This document shows, piece after piece, positions 55,417 to 63,902 of a stretch of DNA of 64,000 nucleotides. The stretch covers positions 13,968 through 77,967 of the forward strand of contig JAEYNR010000012.1 in NCBI GenBank assembly GCA_023412475.1, given 5' to 3'. The position numbers and the translations under genes were made by a program. The stretch is from Fibrobacterota bacterium (GTDB lineage: Bacteria > Fibrobacterota > Chitinivibrionia > Chitinivibrionales > Chitinispirillaceae). The notes beneath the pieces are model-generated. The model had not been told where the DNA came from, did not search any database, and saw nothing but the letters and a program-made list of their open reading frames with translations. The first letter of the stretch is position 1. Each line of letters starts with the position of its first letter.

Positions 55417-56394
55417 TCAATGTATATGAAAAATATCACCTTTTTTGGGATTGAACCGAAAATGATACTGCCTCATAAATTTAATCGCTATTTCGAGGCT
55501 GTCCGGATTCTGAAGATAACGATCATCAATTATTGCCGTGAAACAGTTTGGTACTCGAAGTACAGCACTATCGCGCGTAAAATGTTCTGAATCGGTAAAA
55601 ATGTAGAATCGTTCTGAGCTGCTTCTCGGATGTTGTGACAGAAGCACTTTTCCAGATCGGTTCTTCGCAAATTGTGCAGCAGATCGATTCGCGAGTGAGC
55701 TGTCTTCGATCAGAATATACGCAGGTGCTTCATCAAGAAGATTGATAATCGGCCTGGAGTCAAACAGCGGGCTTACAAGACCGGACACGATTTTACCAGC
55801 GTTGAAAGTAAACCAGGTGGCAACCAGAACTGCTGATATACGAGCGATTGTCCGGAAAACCTTTTTTCTTCCAAGCATGCCAACAAAAGATAATGGAATC
55901 ATAAAGATGCTGGTTCCCAGAAAAAACGCAAAAAAAAACGACATACCCGCGAGTGGCCCGGACAAGGTAACAGATCGCGAAAATGCCAGCAAAAAGGATG
56001 GACAGACATTGATTCCTGTAACTATACCGAGAAGAATAGGATACTCAGTAAATTTGTACCACTTTGGAAGGTTGCAACCACGCTCACATTTTTGGGTTTT
56101 AAAAACGGAAGTCAGTAGAAATGTGGAGAAAAGGAGATACGCAGCAATGGTAAAATACTCTTTGTGCTCTATGGAAAACTGGGAGCCGACCAGACCTGCA
56201 AGTGCACCAACTAAAAGATAGGTAATAAAGCGCCCGGCAGAAATTTCCAATGTTGCCCAGAAATATCGGGCGATGGAACTGTTTTGCTGCATGAGAAACG
56301 AAGAGTACACGGGTCCACAGGTTGCCAGGCAGATATGCCCTGTTGTCAAACCAAGCATGAACCCTTCACCAAAAAATTGTAACGTTTCTACCAT
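55417..56394 (-). CDS. DsbD/UreH-type membrane protein
   Basis: 325 residues. The first 210 contain six predicted membrane helices with the pattern of the cytochrome-c-biogenesis/UreH DsbD_2 family: FMLGLTTGHICLATCGPVY with two Cys in the first helix and VTGINVCPSFLLAF in the fourth. Such proteins move reducing equivalents or metal ions across the inner membrane. A CKxQKCERGC-like cytoplasmic or periplasmic loop adds Cys (KTQKCERGCN). The last 110 residues are a soluble domain I do not recognise. Overlaps the barrel gene by 7 bp. A thiol-reducing role that keeps exported Fe-S Cys reduced is plausible inference. Confidence 0.75.
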   Translation of the reverse strand: MVETLQFFGEGFMLGLTTGHICLATCGPVYSSFLMQQNSSIARYFWATLEISAGRFITYLLVGALAGLVGSQFSIEHKEYFTIAAYLLFSTFLLTSVFKTQKCERGCNLPKWYKFTEYPILLGIVTGINVCPSFLLAFSRSVTLSGPLAGMSFFFAFFLGTSIFMIPLSFVGMLGRKKVFRTIARISAVLVATWFTFNAGKIVSGLVSPLFDSRPIINLLDEAPAYILIEDSSLANRSAAQFAKNRSGKVLLSQHPRSSSERFYIFTDSEHFTRDSAVLRVPNCFTAIIDDRYLQNPDSLEIAIKFMRQYHFRFNPKKGDIFHIH

Positions 56395-57629
56395 GCCCGT
56401 ATCCCGGATGAGATAAAAAAGCGTGGCGCAAAAAGGGCATGATCGTTGTATGCCACATACTTTGCAGTACTGTAAAGTTCCACTCTGTCATTAATCGGGA
56501 AGAACAGTTCCAGATCGAAATCGCTCCGGTAAAAGCTCAGTTTGGATTCGAATGTAAATAGTTGCATATAGCTGGCCAATGATGGTGCAAAGCCGAAGTG
56601 GTCATTTATACAAATTGAAGTTCCTGCCTGAAGACAATGTCTGGGGAACAGAACTCCGTTGGTGGCGCAATATATAATATCCAGTGATGAGTGTTCATCC
56701 CAGGTTTTTCGCAATTGAAGTTCGTAGTACTGTTTAAACATGCCGGGAGCGATAGAAAGCGCAGTTGCTCCCTTAATAAATAGTCTTGAATTCAATTTCA
56801 GTTGTACCCGGATATTTGCATCTGTAGCAAATCCGTCAGCATAACCTTTATCGTGCATCGCAGAACTTTGCAGAAATCGCTCATAGATGCCAAATGAAAC
56901 AAGAAATTTTCTTCGGGCAAGATCTCTGTCGCCCATAATTCCAAGCCGGTATTCATTCATATTATAATGGTTATTATCATTAAGATCATTTTTTAAAAAG
57001 ATACTGCCCCTTATCTGCATCTTAATTGGAAGATCAAAGCCGGCAGTTGCATTCAACCAGAGATCTGCATCACGATGGTCTCCATAGGGGGAAACCTGAT
57101 TGTCCGCAGCGTAAACATACGGATCTGCATGAATGAGTTCGAATCTATTGATGAATGAGGAGATGGTGGTGTACAGGTGGAACCAGTCAGCTTTAAGATC
57201 CCAGACACCTTCTATGGCATTAAGCGTGCGGGGTTGCACTTTGGTATCATTTTTATACCAGGGCATCGGGATTGGTTTTGCATCTATATATTGTGTATTG
57301 GAGTATCCAAGGTAGAGATCGCCAAGTGCGCTGATTGTCAATCCACCAGAGGTAACATTCTCAGAAGGGCAAAAGTTTTCAGGAAAAAGAGTTTTTTCCG
57401 TTACTCCACGGTAAAAATGATCGATATTCAAGGAGAAGTGTTTATTAAAAGACTTTACTGCGTGAAACCGGGAGTTCCCCATAAATCCTTCAGAACCGTT
57501 TGAATCAAGATCTTCTTTACTTAGAGTACGTGCATAACCGGCATTTCCATCGTATTGAAAGCCCGACTCCTGATAGCCGCAGATGGGAATGCATACAGCG
57601 AATAAAAAAAGTATGAAACCTATTTCCAT
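56388..57629 (-). CDS. Predicted outer-membrane beta-barrel in the Fe-S operon
   Basis: 413 residues from ATG 57629 (AAGGG eight bases upstream; the frame from 57695 overlaps the ferredoxin gene and would mask the signal). Signal peptide MEIGFILFLFAVCIPICG. The mature part is alternating aromatic/polar strands with Gly/Asn/Asp turns throughout (for example ADLWLNATAGFDLPIKMQIR, DFDLELFFPINDRVELYST) and ends ARFFISSGIRAW, with the final aromatic of a barrel. No haem motif, no POTRA. I infer a porin-like conduit, analogous in position to MtrB-type barrels. No close family recognised. Confidence 0.72.
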   Translation of the reverse strand: MEIGFILFLFAVCIPICGYQESGFQYDGNAGYARTLSKEDLDSNGSEGFMGNSRFHAVKSFNKHFSLNIDHFYRGVTEKTLFPENFCPSENVTSGGLTISALGDLYLGYSNTQYIDAKPIPMPWYKNDTKVQPRTLNAIEGVWDLKADWFHLYTTISSFINRFELIHADPYVYAADNQVSPYGDHRDADLWLNATAGFDLPIKMQIRGSIFLKNDLNDNNHYNMNEYRLGIMGDRDLARRKFLVSFGIYERFLQSSAMHDKGYADGFATDANIRVQLKLNSRLFIKGATALSIAPGMFKQYYELQLRKTWDEHSSLDIIYCATNGVLFPRHCLQAGTSICINDHFGFAPSLASYMQLFTFESKLSFYRSDFDLELFFPINDRVELYSTAKYVAYNDHALFAPRFFISSGIRAW

Positions 57630-57670
57630 CTGCTTACCCTTCAAATAATAAGTGACAATATTGTCAAACA

Positions 57671-57928
57671 TCAGTAAATCGCCCCCACAGGACATACTTC
57701 AACGCACCTGCCGCATTCAACACATTTAGCTGGGTCGATAACCGCTTTACCATCAATGAACCGTAATGCGTCTACCTGGCACACACCTTCACATGCTCTG
57801 CATCCTGTACACTTGTTTGATTGGACTGTAAGGTAAGCATCCCGGGGTTGCATACACCCCAAAAAAAGCATCATGAGTGTAAATGAAAATATAATAATTA
57901 TTGATCGCTGTCTTGATCTTGTAAACAT
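57671..57928 (-). CDS. Lipoprotein two-[4Fe-4S] ferredoxin
   Basis: 85 residues from ATG 57928 (GGAG 11 bases upstream). Lipoprotein signal ending LMMLFLGC, then a bacterial-type ferredoxin with CTGCRACEGVCQ and CVECGRCVEVCP. The first cluster lacks the usual Pro after its fourth Cys. It overlaps the Tat ferredoxin gene by 31 bp, and the barrel gene follows after 41 bp. Lipid anchoring places the clusters in the periplasm or at the surface. Confidence 0.85.
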   Translation of the reverse strand: MFTRSRQRSIIIIFSFTLMMLFLGCMQPRDAYLTVQSNKCTGCRACEGVCQVDALRFIDGKAVIDPAKCVECGRCVEVCPVGAIY

Positions 57929-58173
57929 TTGACTATCGCTCCATAGGAACAGGTAGAATAACAAAGTGTGCATTTTGTACATGTTTCGGGATCGATACAT
58001 GCTTTCTTGCGGATAAAACGGATTGCATCAACAGGGCACACTCTGCTGCAATCTCCACATCCTGTACAATTTGACTGAAACACACTGAAAGAATACCGGG
58101 GATGGCCAGCAACAGGTAATACCATCGCTGCTCCCAGTGCACCAAACAGCTTTAGTAATGAGCGTCTGTTCAT
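57898..58173 (-). CDS. Tat-exported two-[4Fe-4S] ferredoxin
   Basis: 91 residues from ATG 58173, with GAGGA eight bases upstream. A twin-arginine signal MNRRSLLKLFGALGAAMV (SLLKLF following RR) is followed by FQSNCTGCGDCSRVCP and CTKCTLCYSTCS, a ferredoxin whose cofactor would be inserted in the cytoplasm before Tat export. The second cluster lacks the conserved Pro. It is 10 bp from the preceding lipoprotein ferredoxin. Confidence 0.86.
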   Translation of the reverse strand: MNRRSLLKLFGALGAAMVLPVAGHPRYSFSVFQSNCTGCGDCSRVCPVDAIRFIRKKACIDPETCTKCTLCYSTCSYGAIVKCLQDQDSDQ

Positions 58174-58183
58174 AATTGATTCC

Positions 58184-58486
58184 TCAATGTTTCCAGGTAA
58201 TTGCACCATATGGGCATTTGTTCATACATAAACCACAGCGCAGGCATTGCTCCGGATCAATAACGTAAATTGTCTCATTTTCATTAATCGTTATGGTGGA
58301 GAGCGCTTTTCCCGGACGGGGACACACTTCGTAACAAAGGTTGCATTTTGCGCACAATTTTTCGCTGATTACCATTGATGAACCTGAAGCCGTTCCGTTA
58401 TTACCTGAGACACTGATTTTATCAATAGAGTCATTGCAGGCTGCAAATAGCAAAAGTAATGCATATAGTAGTTTCATGGTCTGCAT
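58184..58486 (-). CDS. Lipoprotein ferredoxin
   Basis: 100 residues. Lipoprotein signal KLLYALLLLFAAC, a short Ser/Gly-rich linker, then CAKCNLCYEVCP and CLRCGLCMNKCPYGAI, each CxxCxxCxxxCP. The cluster-binding loops are separated by about 36 residues, longer than in its sisters. ATG 58486 or 58477 are both possible. Same strand, 15 bp from the upstream ferredoxin gene. Confidence 0.85.
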   Translation of the reverse strand: MQTMKLLYALLLLFAACNDSIDKISVSGNNGTASGSSMVISEKLCAKCNLCYEVCPRPGKALSTITINENETIYVIDPEQCLRCGLCMNKCPYGAITWKH

Positions 58487-58501
58487 TCTATCGCGACAAG
58501 G

Positions 58502-58837
58502 TTATTTTTTCTTTGTTTCTTTTTCCCTGTTGTTATCAGGATTTGTTGTACACTCTTTTGTGATGTCTGCTTTAATTTCCTTTGCACTGATCACCTCTTC
58601 CGGGCAGTTGTCAATACAGATGCCGCATTGAGTACAGAGTGCCGGATCGATTTCATGGATTGTTTTTCCATCTTTTTTTGTTACCTTGATAGCTTCAACA
58701 GGGCAACTATTGACGCATTTTCCACACTGTGTACAAAATGATTGATCAATTAAATGGAAAAGTTTTTTCTTTGCAGCATAAGCCCCAATTACAAGCATTA
58801 TAGAAAGTGATGCTACTATGAGCAGGTTACGTTTCAT
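58502..58837 (-). CDS. Exported two-[4Fe-4S] ferredoxin
   Basis: 111 residues from ATG 58837 (GAGGGA seven bases upstream; the ATG at 58852 sits in that site). Signal peptide or membrane anchor KRNLLIVASLSIMLVIGAYA, then CTQCGKCVNSCPVEAI and CTQCGICIDNCP, and a Lys/Glu-rich tail of about 30 residues. Exports by the general route rather than Tat if the signal is as predicted. Lies 26 bp after the FN3-ferredoxin gene. Confidence 0.85.
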   Translation of the reverse strand: MKRNLLIVASLSIMLVIGAYAAKKKLFHLIDQSFCTQCGKCVNSCPVEAIKVTKKDGKTIHEIDPALCTQCGICIDNCPEEVISAKEIKADITKECTTNPDNNREKETKKK

Positions 58838-58863
58838 GAATTTATCCCTCATGCAAAATATTG

Positions 58864-61020
58864 TTACTGAAGTTTAATCGCGCCTCTTCGGCATCGTGCA
58901 ATACAATTTCCGCATCCATCACATTTTGACGCGTCGATAACTGCTTTGCGATTAACAATTGTTAATCCTCCGACCGGACATACACGGCAATTTCCGCATC
59001 CGTTGCACGACGAGGTGTTCACAACTGCTTTCTTGGTTACTGTTGTTGTTGTCGTACCGGTTACTGATGACGATTGAGCCGATTCTGTACTTCCTTTAAC
59101 TGATGATACTTTGTAATATCGGGTTGTCGAAGAAGCCAGATCAGTATGTGTATAGGTTGTTGCAGTTATTGTGGCAAGCAGTGTAAAGGTGCTGTTATTA
59201 GTGCTGGAGTAAATTTTATAGCCGGTAGCACCGGTTACATCATTGAACTGTATTGTAATTGAATTTGCAGTTGTTGCACTTACTTTAAGTCCTGAGGGTG
59301 TTGCCGGAGGAGTGTCTTGTGTCGCTACACTCGAAGACGCAGATTTTGGGGAAAGACCTCCGTCGCTATATGCTGCAACAGAATAATAGTAGGTAGTAGC
59401 CGAATGAAGGTTCTGATCTAGAAGTGAATTTCCGTTTATTGTATCAACAGGAAGGAGAGAACCTGATGATGTTCCCCTGTATATAATGTATCCGGCAGCA
59501 CCGGAAACAGTATTGAATTTAATTTGAATCGAACTGGCTGACTCCGCAGTTACAGTCAGGCCGGTTGGGGTTGCTGGTGCAGAGAGTTGTGTCTTTGCAC
59601 TGATTATCTGACTCCGGGGGGAGGAACCCTCTTGATTGATTGCTGCTACTGCAAAATAATAGGTGGTGCCGGATTGCAGTGATGAGCTCGTAAATGACGT
59701 TTCTGTTATAGTGTCAATTTCTACAAGTGAATTCTCTGATGTCCCCCTGAAAATGGCATAGTTTTCTGCTGTACTGACAGCATTAAATTCAATGAGTATT
59801 ACCGTTGCAGATTGTACCGTCACAACAAGACCCATTGGCGTTGACGGTACTAACGCTCCTGTTTTAATAGATACAATGGATGAATTGGCAGATATTTCGG
59901 TTCCGCTAGTCGCTGCAACCGCATAATAATAGGTAGTATTCTGTTTAAGATTCTTGTCCTCAAATGAGTTTGAGGAGATGGTATCGATACTGCTGAGTGA
60001 TGTTCCGGATAAACCCCGGTAAATAATATATCCGGTTGCATTTGAAGAGGTATTGAACTGTAGGTTGACTGATGATGCAGATGGTGATGTTGCGATCAAG
60101 CCTGAAGGTGCTTTTAAAGGCTCTTTTACGATTTGAACTTTCACTGCTGTTGAGGGTGCAGATTCGTTTTCTTTAATTTTTACCGAAACCTTGAAGTAAT
60201 AGACTTTTTCTGTATTCAATGTTGTAGTAAAAAAAGTGTCTGTTACAGTTCCAGCAAGCGTATATTCGCCATTCTTAACCTCCGAACTGTAGATATTGTA
60301 TCCGGTGGCACCGTCTGAAGGTTGCCAGTTGAGGTAAATTGTTGAATCGCTTAAAATTCCATTGTTGACCTTCGTAAGCGGTTCAGGAGTACTCGGTGTT
60401 TTCGACATAATGGCAACAAACCGTGTAGGGGAAGAAATCCCGTTTGGGAATTGCGCTTTGACCTGATAGTACACAGGTGTGTCATTTGAAATGTTTTCAG
60501 AAAAGGTGGTATCAGTAACAGTCTGGATTTTTTGCGGTTCTGAAAGTGTATCCGCTGTTTTGTAAATAAGATAAGCTGATGCTCCCGCACATCCTGACCA
60601 GGTCATCTGGACTATATTTTCATCTGTAAGTATTGCCGAAATCTGTTTTGGGGGAAAGATAGGCTCAGGGTCGTTGGAATTCAAATGAATGGCATCTGTT
60701 TGTCCCGGATTTATGGTTGCGGTGGCAGAATAAACAAGGAGTTCTTTTTTGTAACCCCCGATGGCAATTTGTGCCTCCTGGTTTGATGGCACGCTGATAT
60801 AAAGTCCATCACTTCCAGGCTTCTGGTAATAAACAAATGGTTCTGTGCTGTCTGAAGTAATCTCGATCCGGTAAACATCAACATCAATAATATCAGGAAA
60901 TGACACAGGAATTCTGTTACTGGTAAAATCCGAGTGTGATGGACCTGATGATTCAAGAAGACAACCTGAAAACAATAACGAAAAAATCGATACTACAATC
61001 GACAGAAGAAAATTCATCAT
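58864..61020 (-). CDS. FN3-repeat lipoprotein with C-terminal two-[4Fe-4S] ferredoxin
   Basis: 718 residues from ATG 61020 (GGTGG eight bases upstream; the frame from 61086 is longer without a signal). Lipoprotein signal ending SLLFSGC, a beta-rich N-terminal domain of about 100 residues, then six fibronectin-III domains in series (each with a W or F core and repeated TTYYYxVA strands). The last 58 residues are a ferredoxin: CNGCGNCRVCP (x2 instead of x3 before the fourth Cys) and CDGCGNCIARC without the Pro. FN3 arrays usually extend a functional tip outward, so this would present Fe-S clusters beyond the outer membrane. First gene of the operon. Confidence 0.85.
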   Translation of the reverse strand: MMNFLLSIVVSIFSLLFSGCLLESSGPSHSDFTSNRIPVSFPDIIDVDVYRIEITSDSTEPFVYYQKPGSDGLYISVPSNQEAQIAIGGYKKELLVYSATATINPGQTDAIHLNSNDPEPIFPPKQISAILTDENIVQMTWSGCAGASAYLIYKTADTLSEPQKIQTVTDTTFSENISNDTPVYYQVKAQFPNGISSPTRFVAIMSKTPSTPEPLTKVNNGILSDSTIYLNWQPSDGATGYNIYSSEVKNGEYTLAGTVTDTFFTTTLNTEKVYYFKVSVKIKENESAPSTAVKVQIVKEPLKAPSGLIATSPSASSVNLQFNTSSNATGYIIYRGLSGTSLSSIDTISSNSFEDKNLKQNTTYYYAVAATSGTEISANSSIVSIKTGALVPSTPMGLVVTVQSATVILIEFNAVSTAENYAIFRGTSENSLVEIDTITETSFTSSSLQSGTTYYFAVAAINQEGSSPRSQIISAKTQLSAPATPTGLTVTAESASSIQIKFNTVSGAAGYIIYRGTSSGSLLPVDTINGNSLLDQNLHSATTYYYSVAAYSDGGLSPKSASSSVATQDTPPATPSGLKVSATTANSITIQFNDVTGATGYKIYSSTNNSTFTLLATITATTYTHTDLASSTTRYYKVSSVKGSTESAQSSSVTGTTTTTVTKKAVVNTSSCNGCGNCRVCPVGGLTIVNRKAVIDASKCDGCGNCIARCRRGAIKLQ

Positions 61021-61362
61021 TTGACTAACCACCCTGTTATCAGTGACTTCGTGCCCCTTATAAATGCTCAATGATTTAACGATCAATAAAACTCAATATT
61101 AATATAAGCTAAAAAACTACAATTATCCTGCAAATGCTTGATCGTGTATTCCTGATAAAATTATCTATGTGTGCATGCATGAAAATAAAAGGTTCAAAAC
61201 ATTCAATGTTGCTACGGTCCGACCATGCACTTAAAAAAACAATCAATTTTCATAAAAATATTGCTTATAATATATATATAAATTATTTAGAATAATTCTT
61301 TTCCGTTAGATCCGAGAGTAGTAAATAGAGTTATAACATAGAGTAATACCTAAGGAGTAGTT
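61021..61362. other. Divergent promoter region for the Fe-S operon and the acetylesterase
   Basis: About 340 bp, strongly A/T-rich (a TATAATATATATATA stretch near 61266). It should hold both promoters. No ORF or RNA seen. Confidence 0.45.
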
Positions 61363-62457
61363 ATGCTGAAATCGATAAATAGACAATATGCTGTAGGGTA
61401 TTTCCTTCTGGTTCCTGCTTTAGTGATACTTACATCTTTGCCCGTATTATCAAAAACTGCAGTACCAGTTTTCCTGCTTGCCGGGCAGTCGAACATGTCG
61501 GGCTATGCTTCGGCAAACGATCTTACCGCAGATCAGAAAACGAGTGTGAAAAACGTGAAAATCTATGTGGATATGACCTGGGAGAATAATGGAAAGCTCA
61601 AACAGTGGATGACCCTGGGTCCAGGTTTTGGAAGTTCATCAAATAATATTGGACCTGAACTCTCTCTTGGAAGAACACTTTCTGAAAAACTGCCCGATAC
61701 AAAAATAGCTCTTATCAAAGTGTGCTGTGGATCGACGTATCTGGGAAATTACACTTCAAAACCTAATGACTGCTGGATACCACCAAGTTCAAACAACGGG
61801 AATGCAGGACCTCACTATAGACGGATGCTAACTGCTATCGATGATGCATTTGAAGCATTTAACTCTGCTTATGATACTTCAGAGTATGTTCCCATGTGGG
61901 CTGGATTTGTATGGCATCAGGGTGAATTTGATGGCCAGGTTAAGAATCTTGCAGATGCATACGAAACAAATCTCACTTGCCTCATTAACGATATTCGCAA
62001 AGACCTTAATGTTACTGATCTCCCCGCAATCATTGCCATGATTGATATTCAGGGCAGTTGGCAATTCAATTCAATCATACGCGCTGCAGAAGTCGAAGTG
62101 ACAAAGAAACTAAATAATGTGGATACTCTAGATACCAAAGGCTTTCCAACTGATGGTGTTCATTACAGAGCACAGGGGCAGGTAAAGATGGGAACGATAG
62201 CTGCTGAGCGATGGCTGGATATGGAATTTGTGTATGATCCAACTGTAAAAACATATCAATTTAACAATATGACATCAAAGCACCCTCGCATTGCAATTCA
62301 GTCTGGCTGGAGCAATTTAATTAATTTGTCAGGAAGGAAAATTGCGGGTTCACAAGGTAAAGCTTCGCAGAGTATTCTATCCAGTAGTAATATCTACATT
62401 GCAACAAAAAATGAACATGGAACTGGTGGATTAAAAATAGTTAAGATGTATAAGTAG
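61363..62457 (+). CDS. Secreted SASA-family carbohydrate acetylesterase (CE6-like)
   Basis: 364 residues. Signal peptide 1-31. The SASA/CE6 SGNH-like fold shows block I LLAGQSNMSGYA with the catalytic Ser, GPELSLGR, GFVWHQGE, and the Asp-His pair in DGVHYRAQG. It removes acetyl groups from xylan or other polysaccharides. After the catalytic domain, the final 60 residues (NLINLSGRKIAGSQG ... GLKIVKMYK) look like a short sorting/adhesion tail as in the GH neighbours. AAGGAG before ATG. A long hairpin terminates it. Confidence 0.9.
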   Translation: MLKSINRQYAVGYFLLVPALVILTSLPVLSKTAVPVFLLAGQSNMSGYASANDLTADQKTSVKNVKIYVDMTWENNGKLKQWMTLGPGFGSSSNNIGPELSLGRTLSEKLPDTKIALIKVCCGSTYLGNYTSKPNDCWIPPSSNNGNAGPHYRRMLTAIDDAFEAFNSAYDTSEYVPMWAGFVWHQGEFDGQVKNLADAYETNLTCLINDIRKDLNVTDLPAIIAMIDIQGSWQFNSIIRAAEVEVTKKLNNVDTLDTKGFPTDGVHYRAQGQVKMGTIAAERWLDMEFVYDPTVKTYQFNNMTSKHPRIAIQSGWSNLINLSGRKIAGSQGKASQSILSSSNIYIATKNEHGTGGLKIVKMYK

Positions 62458-62464
62458 ATTTTGC

Positions 62465-62515
62465 ACAGAAAGCCATAAAGATTTAGTAAATAACTGAATC
62501 TTTATGGCTTTCTGT
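62465..62515 (+). terminator. Long perfect hairpin terminator
   Basis: ACAGAAAGCCATAAAGATT and its exact complement form a 19-bp stem with a 13-nt loop. There is no long U-tract. Confidence 0.75.
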
Positions 62516-62975
62516 CTACTGATACTGAGATCTTAACTTGATCAAATGCTAAGTTTTTTATCAGACACAAGTTTGCAAATTCATAGATACGTTTAGCTTT
62601 GATACCTTTGTTTATCGAGGCAAGAGATGTACCTCGTTCTTAAAATTCATCATTCGTTATTCGTATTCATTATTAATCTTATCTTCTTTCATGGTTAAAT
62701 ATTTTCTTCCACGATATCACCATCAGTTACTTTACTTTGGAAGTTTAAGCCGTAAATCCAGTCTGGCTGAGCCTGGAAAGTAACATTTAACATCATCACA
62801 AAAATCTTTTTCTTCTGCTTTAAGTCTTCTGCCGTCAACTACTTTTACTGTTGTTGTTTCTCTATTCATAATAGTTGTGTAGAATGCACGGCCGGAAACT
62901 TTTCCATTAGGAGCTCCTCGTGTGATTTCATCACCGGTTGCTATTCTCCCTGCAAGAGATGTGTAAAGCCGGTGA
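62516..62975. other. Region between acetylesterase and the broken esterase
   Basis: About 460 bp. Contains ATTCATCATTCGTTATTCG near 62647, another copy of the dispersed A/T motif. A minus-strand open frame at 62732-63007 shares a few residues' worth of overlap with the esterase relic but is not protein-like; it may be the eroded 3' part. Confidence 0.4.
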
Positions 62976-63711
62976 TCATGGGGCAGAAAGCAGTTTGCAC
63001 CCTGCAAACAGAAGCCGGCTCTGCTGAGAACAGCGGATAATGCAGGCAGAAATACCGGTCAAAACCCGATCTAAGGAAACTGTGGTTGAAAAGTTTTTAT
63101 ATTCTGGTGATACGACTTTACGGAACAGTAATTTGCCATCAACAGTAAAAAATTCAACCAGGTCAGGAGCAACATCTCTGGCTGGCCAGGTTATTTTCAT
63201 AGTGGAGCCATAACAGCTCACTTTATAATGATCTTGAGGTTTAATTTGTGATTTGATATGTTGTTTAATGGATTGTGATGTTTTGTTTTGAGAAAAAATC
63301 CATGGCAGAAGCTCGGGCTCATCGAATACATCTTCCCATATAAAATGCCCTCTTCCTTTATATTCGGTGTATTTGGGTGGTTTACCGATTTTTGTAAGGG
63401 CATCAACGATTATGCGTGAATAGTTTACATCGTTTATGTCATCATTGTTACCGTGAAAAATCCATAACGGGGTGTTTCCCATAAGTGCTGCCTTAGAAGT
63501 GTCGGCAATACCGCAAATTGGGACTGCTGCAGCAAATAGATCCGGTGCACGGGTAATTATATCGAAAGTACCTTCGCCTCCCAGAGATAAACAGTTGGTA
63601 GGGCAGGATAAAATCGGAACCATTATTAAATTCATATTCTTCAAAATCTTCGGCAGGTACAGGACTAAAAAGTAAACTCACAACATAAAAAGTAAAAATC
63701 ATTGCTCGCAT
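62976..63711 (-). pseudogene. Secreted esterase with internal deletion and frameshift
   Basis: The N-terminal frame (ATG 63711) gives a signal peptide and EDFEEYEFNN...LPYQLF. A second frame then gives SLGGEGTFDIITRAPDLFA, VPICGIADTS, PLWIFHGNNDDIND and KGRGHFIWED. In intact carboxylesterases of this type these parts are separated by over 100 residues carrying the HGAGE oxyanion loop. Here they join near 63600 with a frame change, so the middle of the enzyme is missing. The C-terminal sorting-like tail is also out of register. Confidence 0.75.
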
Positions 63712-63902
63712 ATTACAGAGCTTCTTTTGGGTGAGGCTTATAGAAACGATGAATTATCATTTTAAAACAGGCAGCGCTTCCGAAACTGATGCAGTTCGAT
63801 TTTTATGAAAGAAAGCTTCCTTTGGTGTTCAGGAAAAAATCTAAAATAAATTTGTGGTTTTCTTATGAGGTTAAAAAAGTTTATACGTGTGAAAACTGTC
63901 TG

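Noticed and set aside
53843..61020. Multihaem cytochrome partner in the Fe-S operon
   Set aside because: I looked for CxxCH in all eight products and found none; the Cys motifs are all ferredoxin-type.
62732..63007. Separate 91-residue gene
   Set aside because: Overlaps the broken esterase, lacks a ribosome binding site and reads as an eroded 3' part or chance frame.
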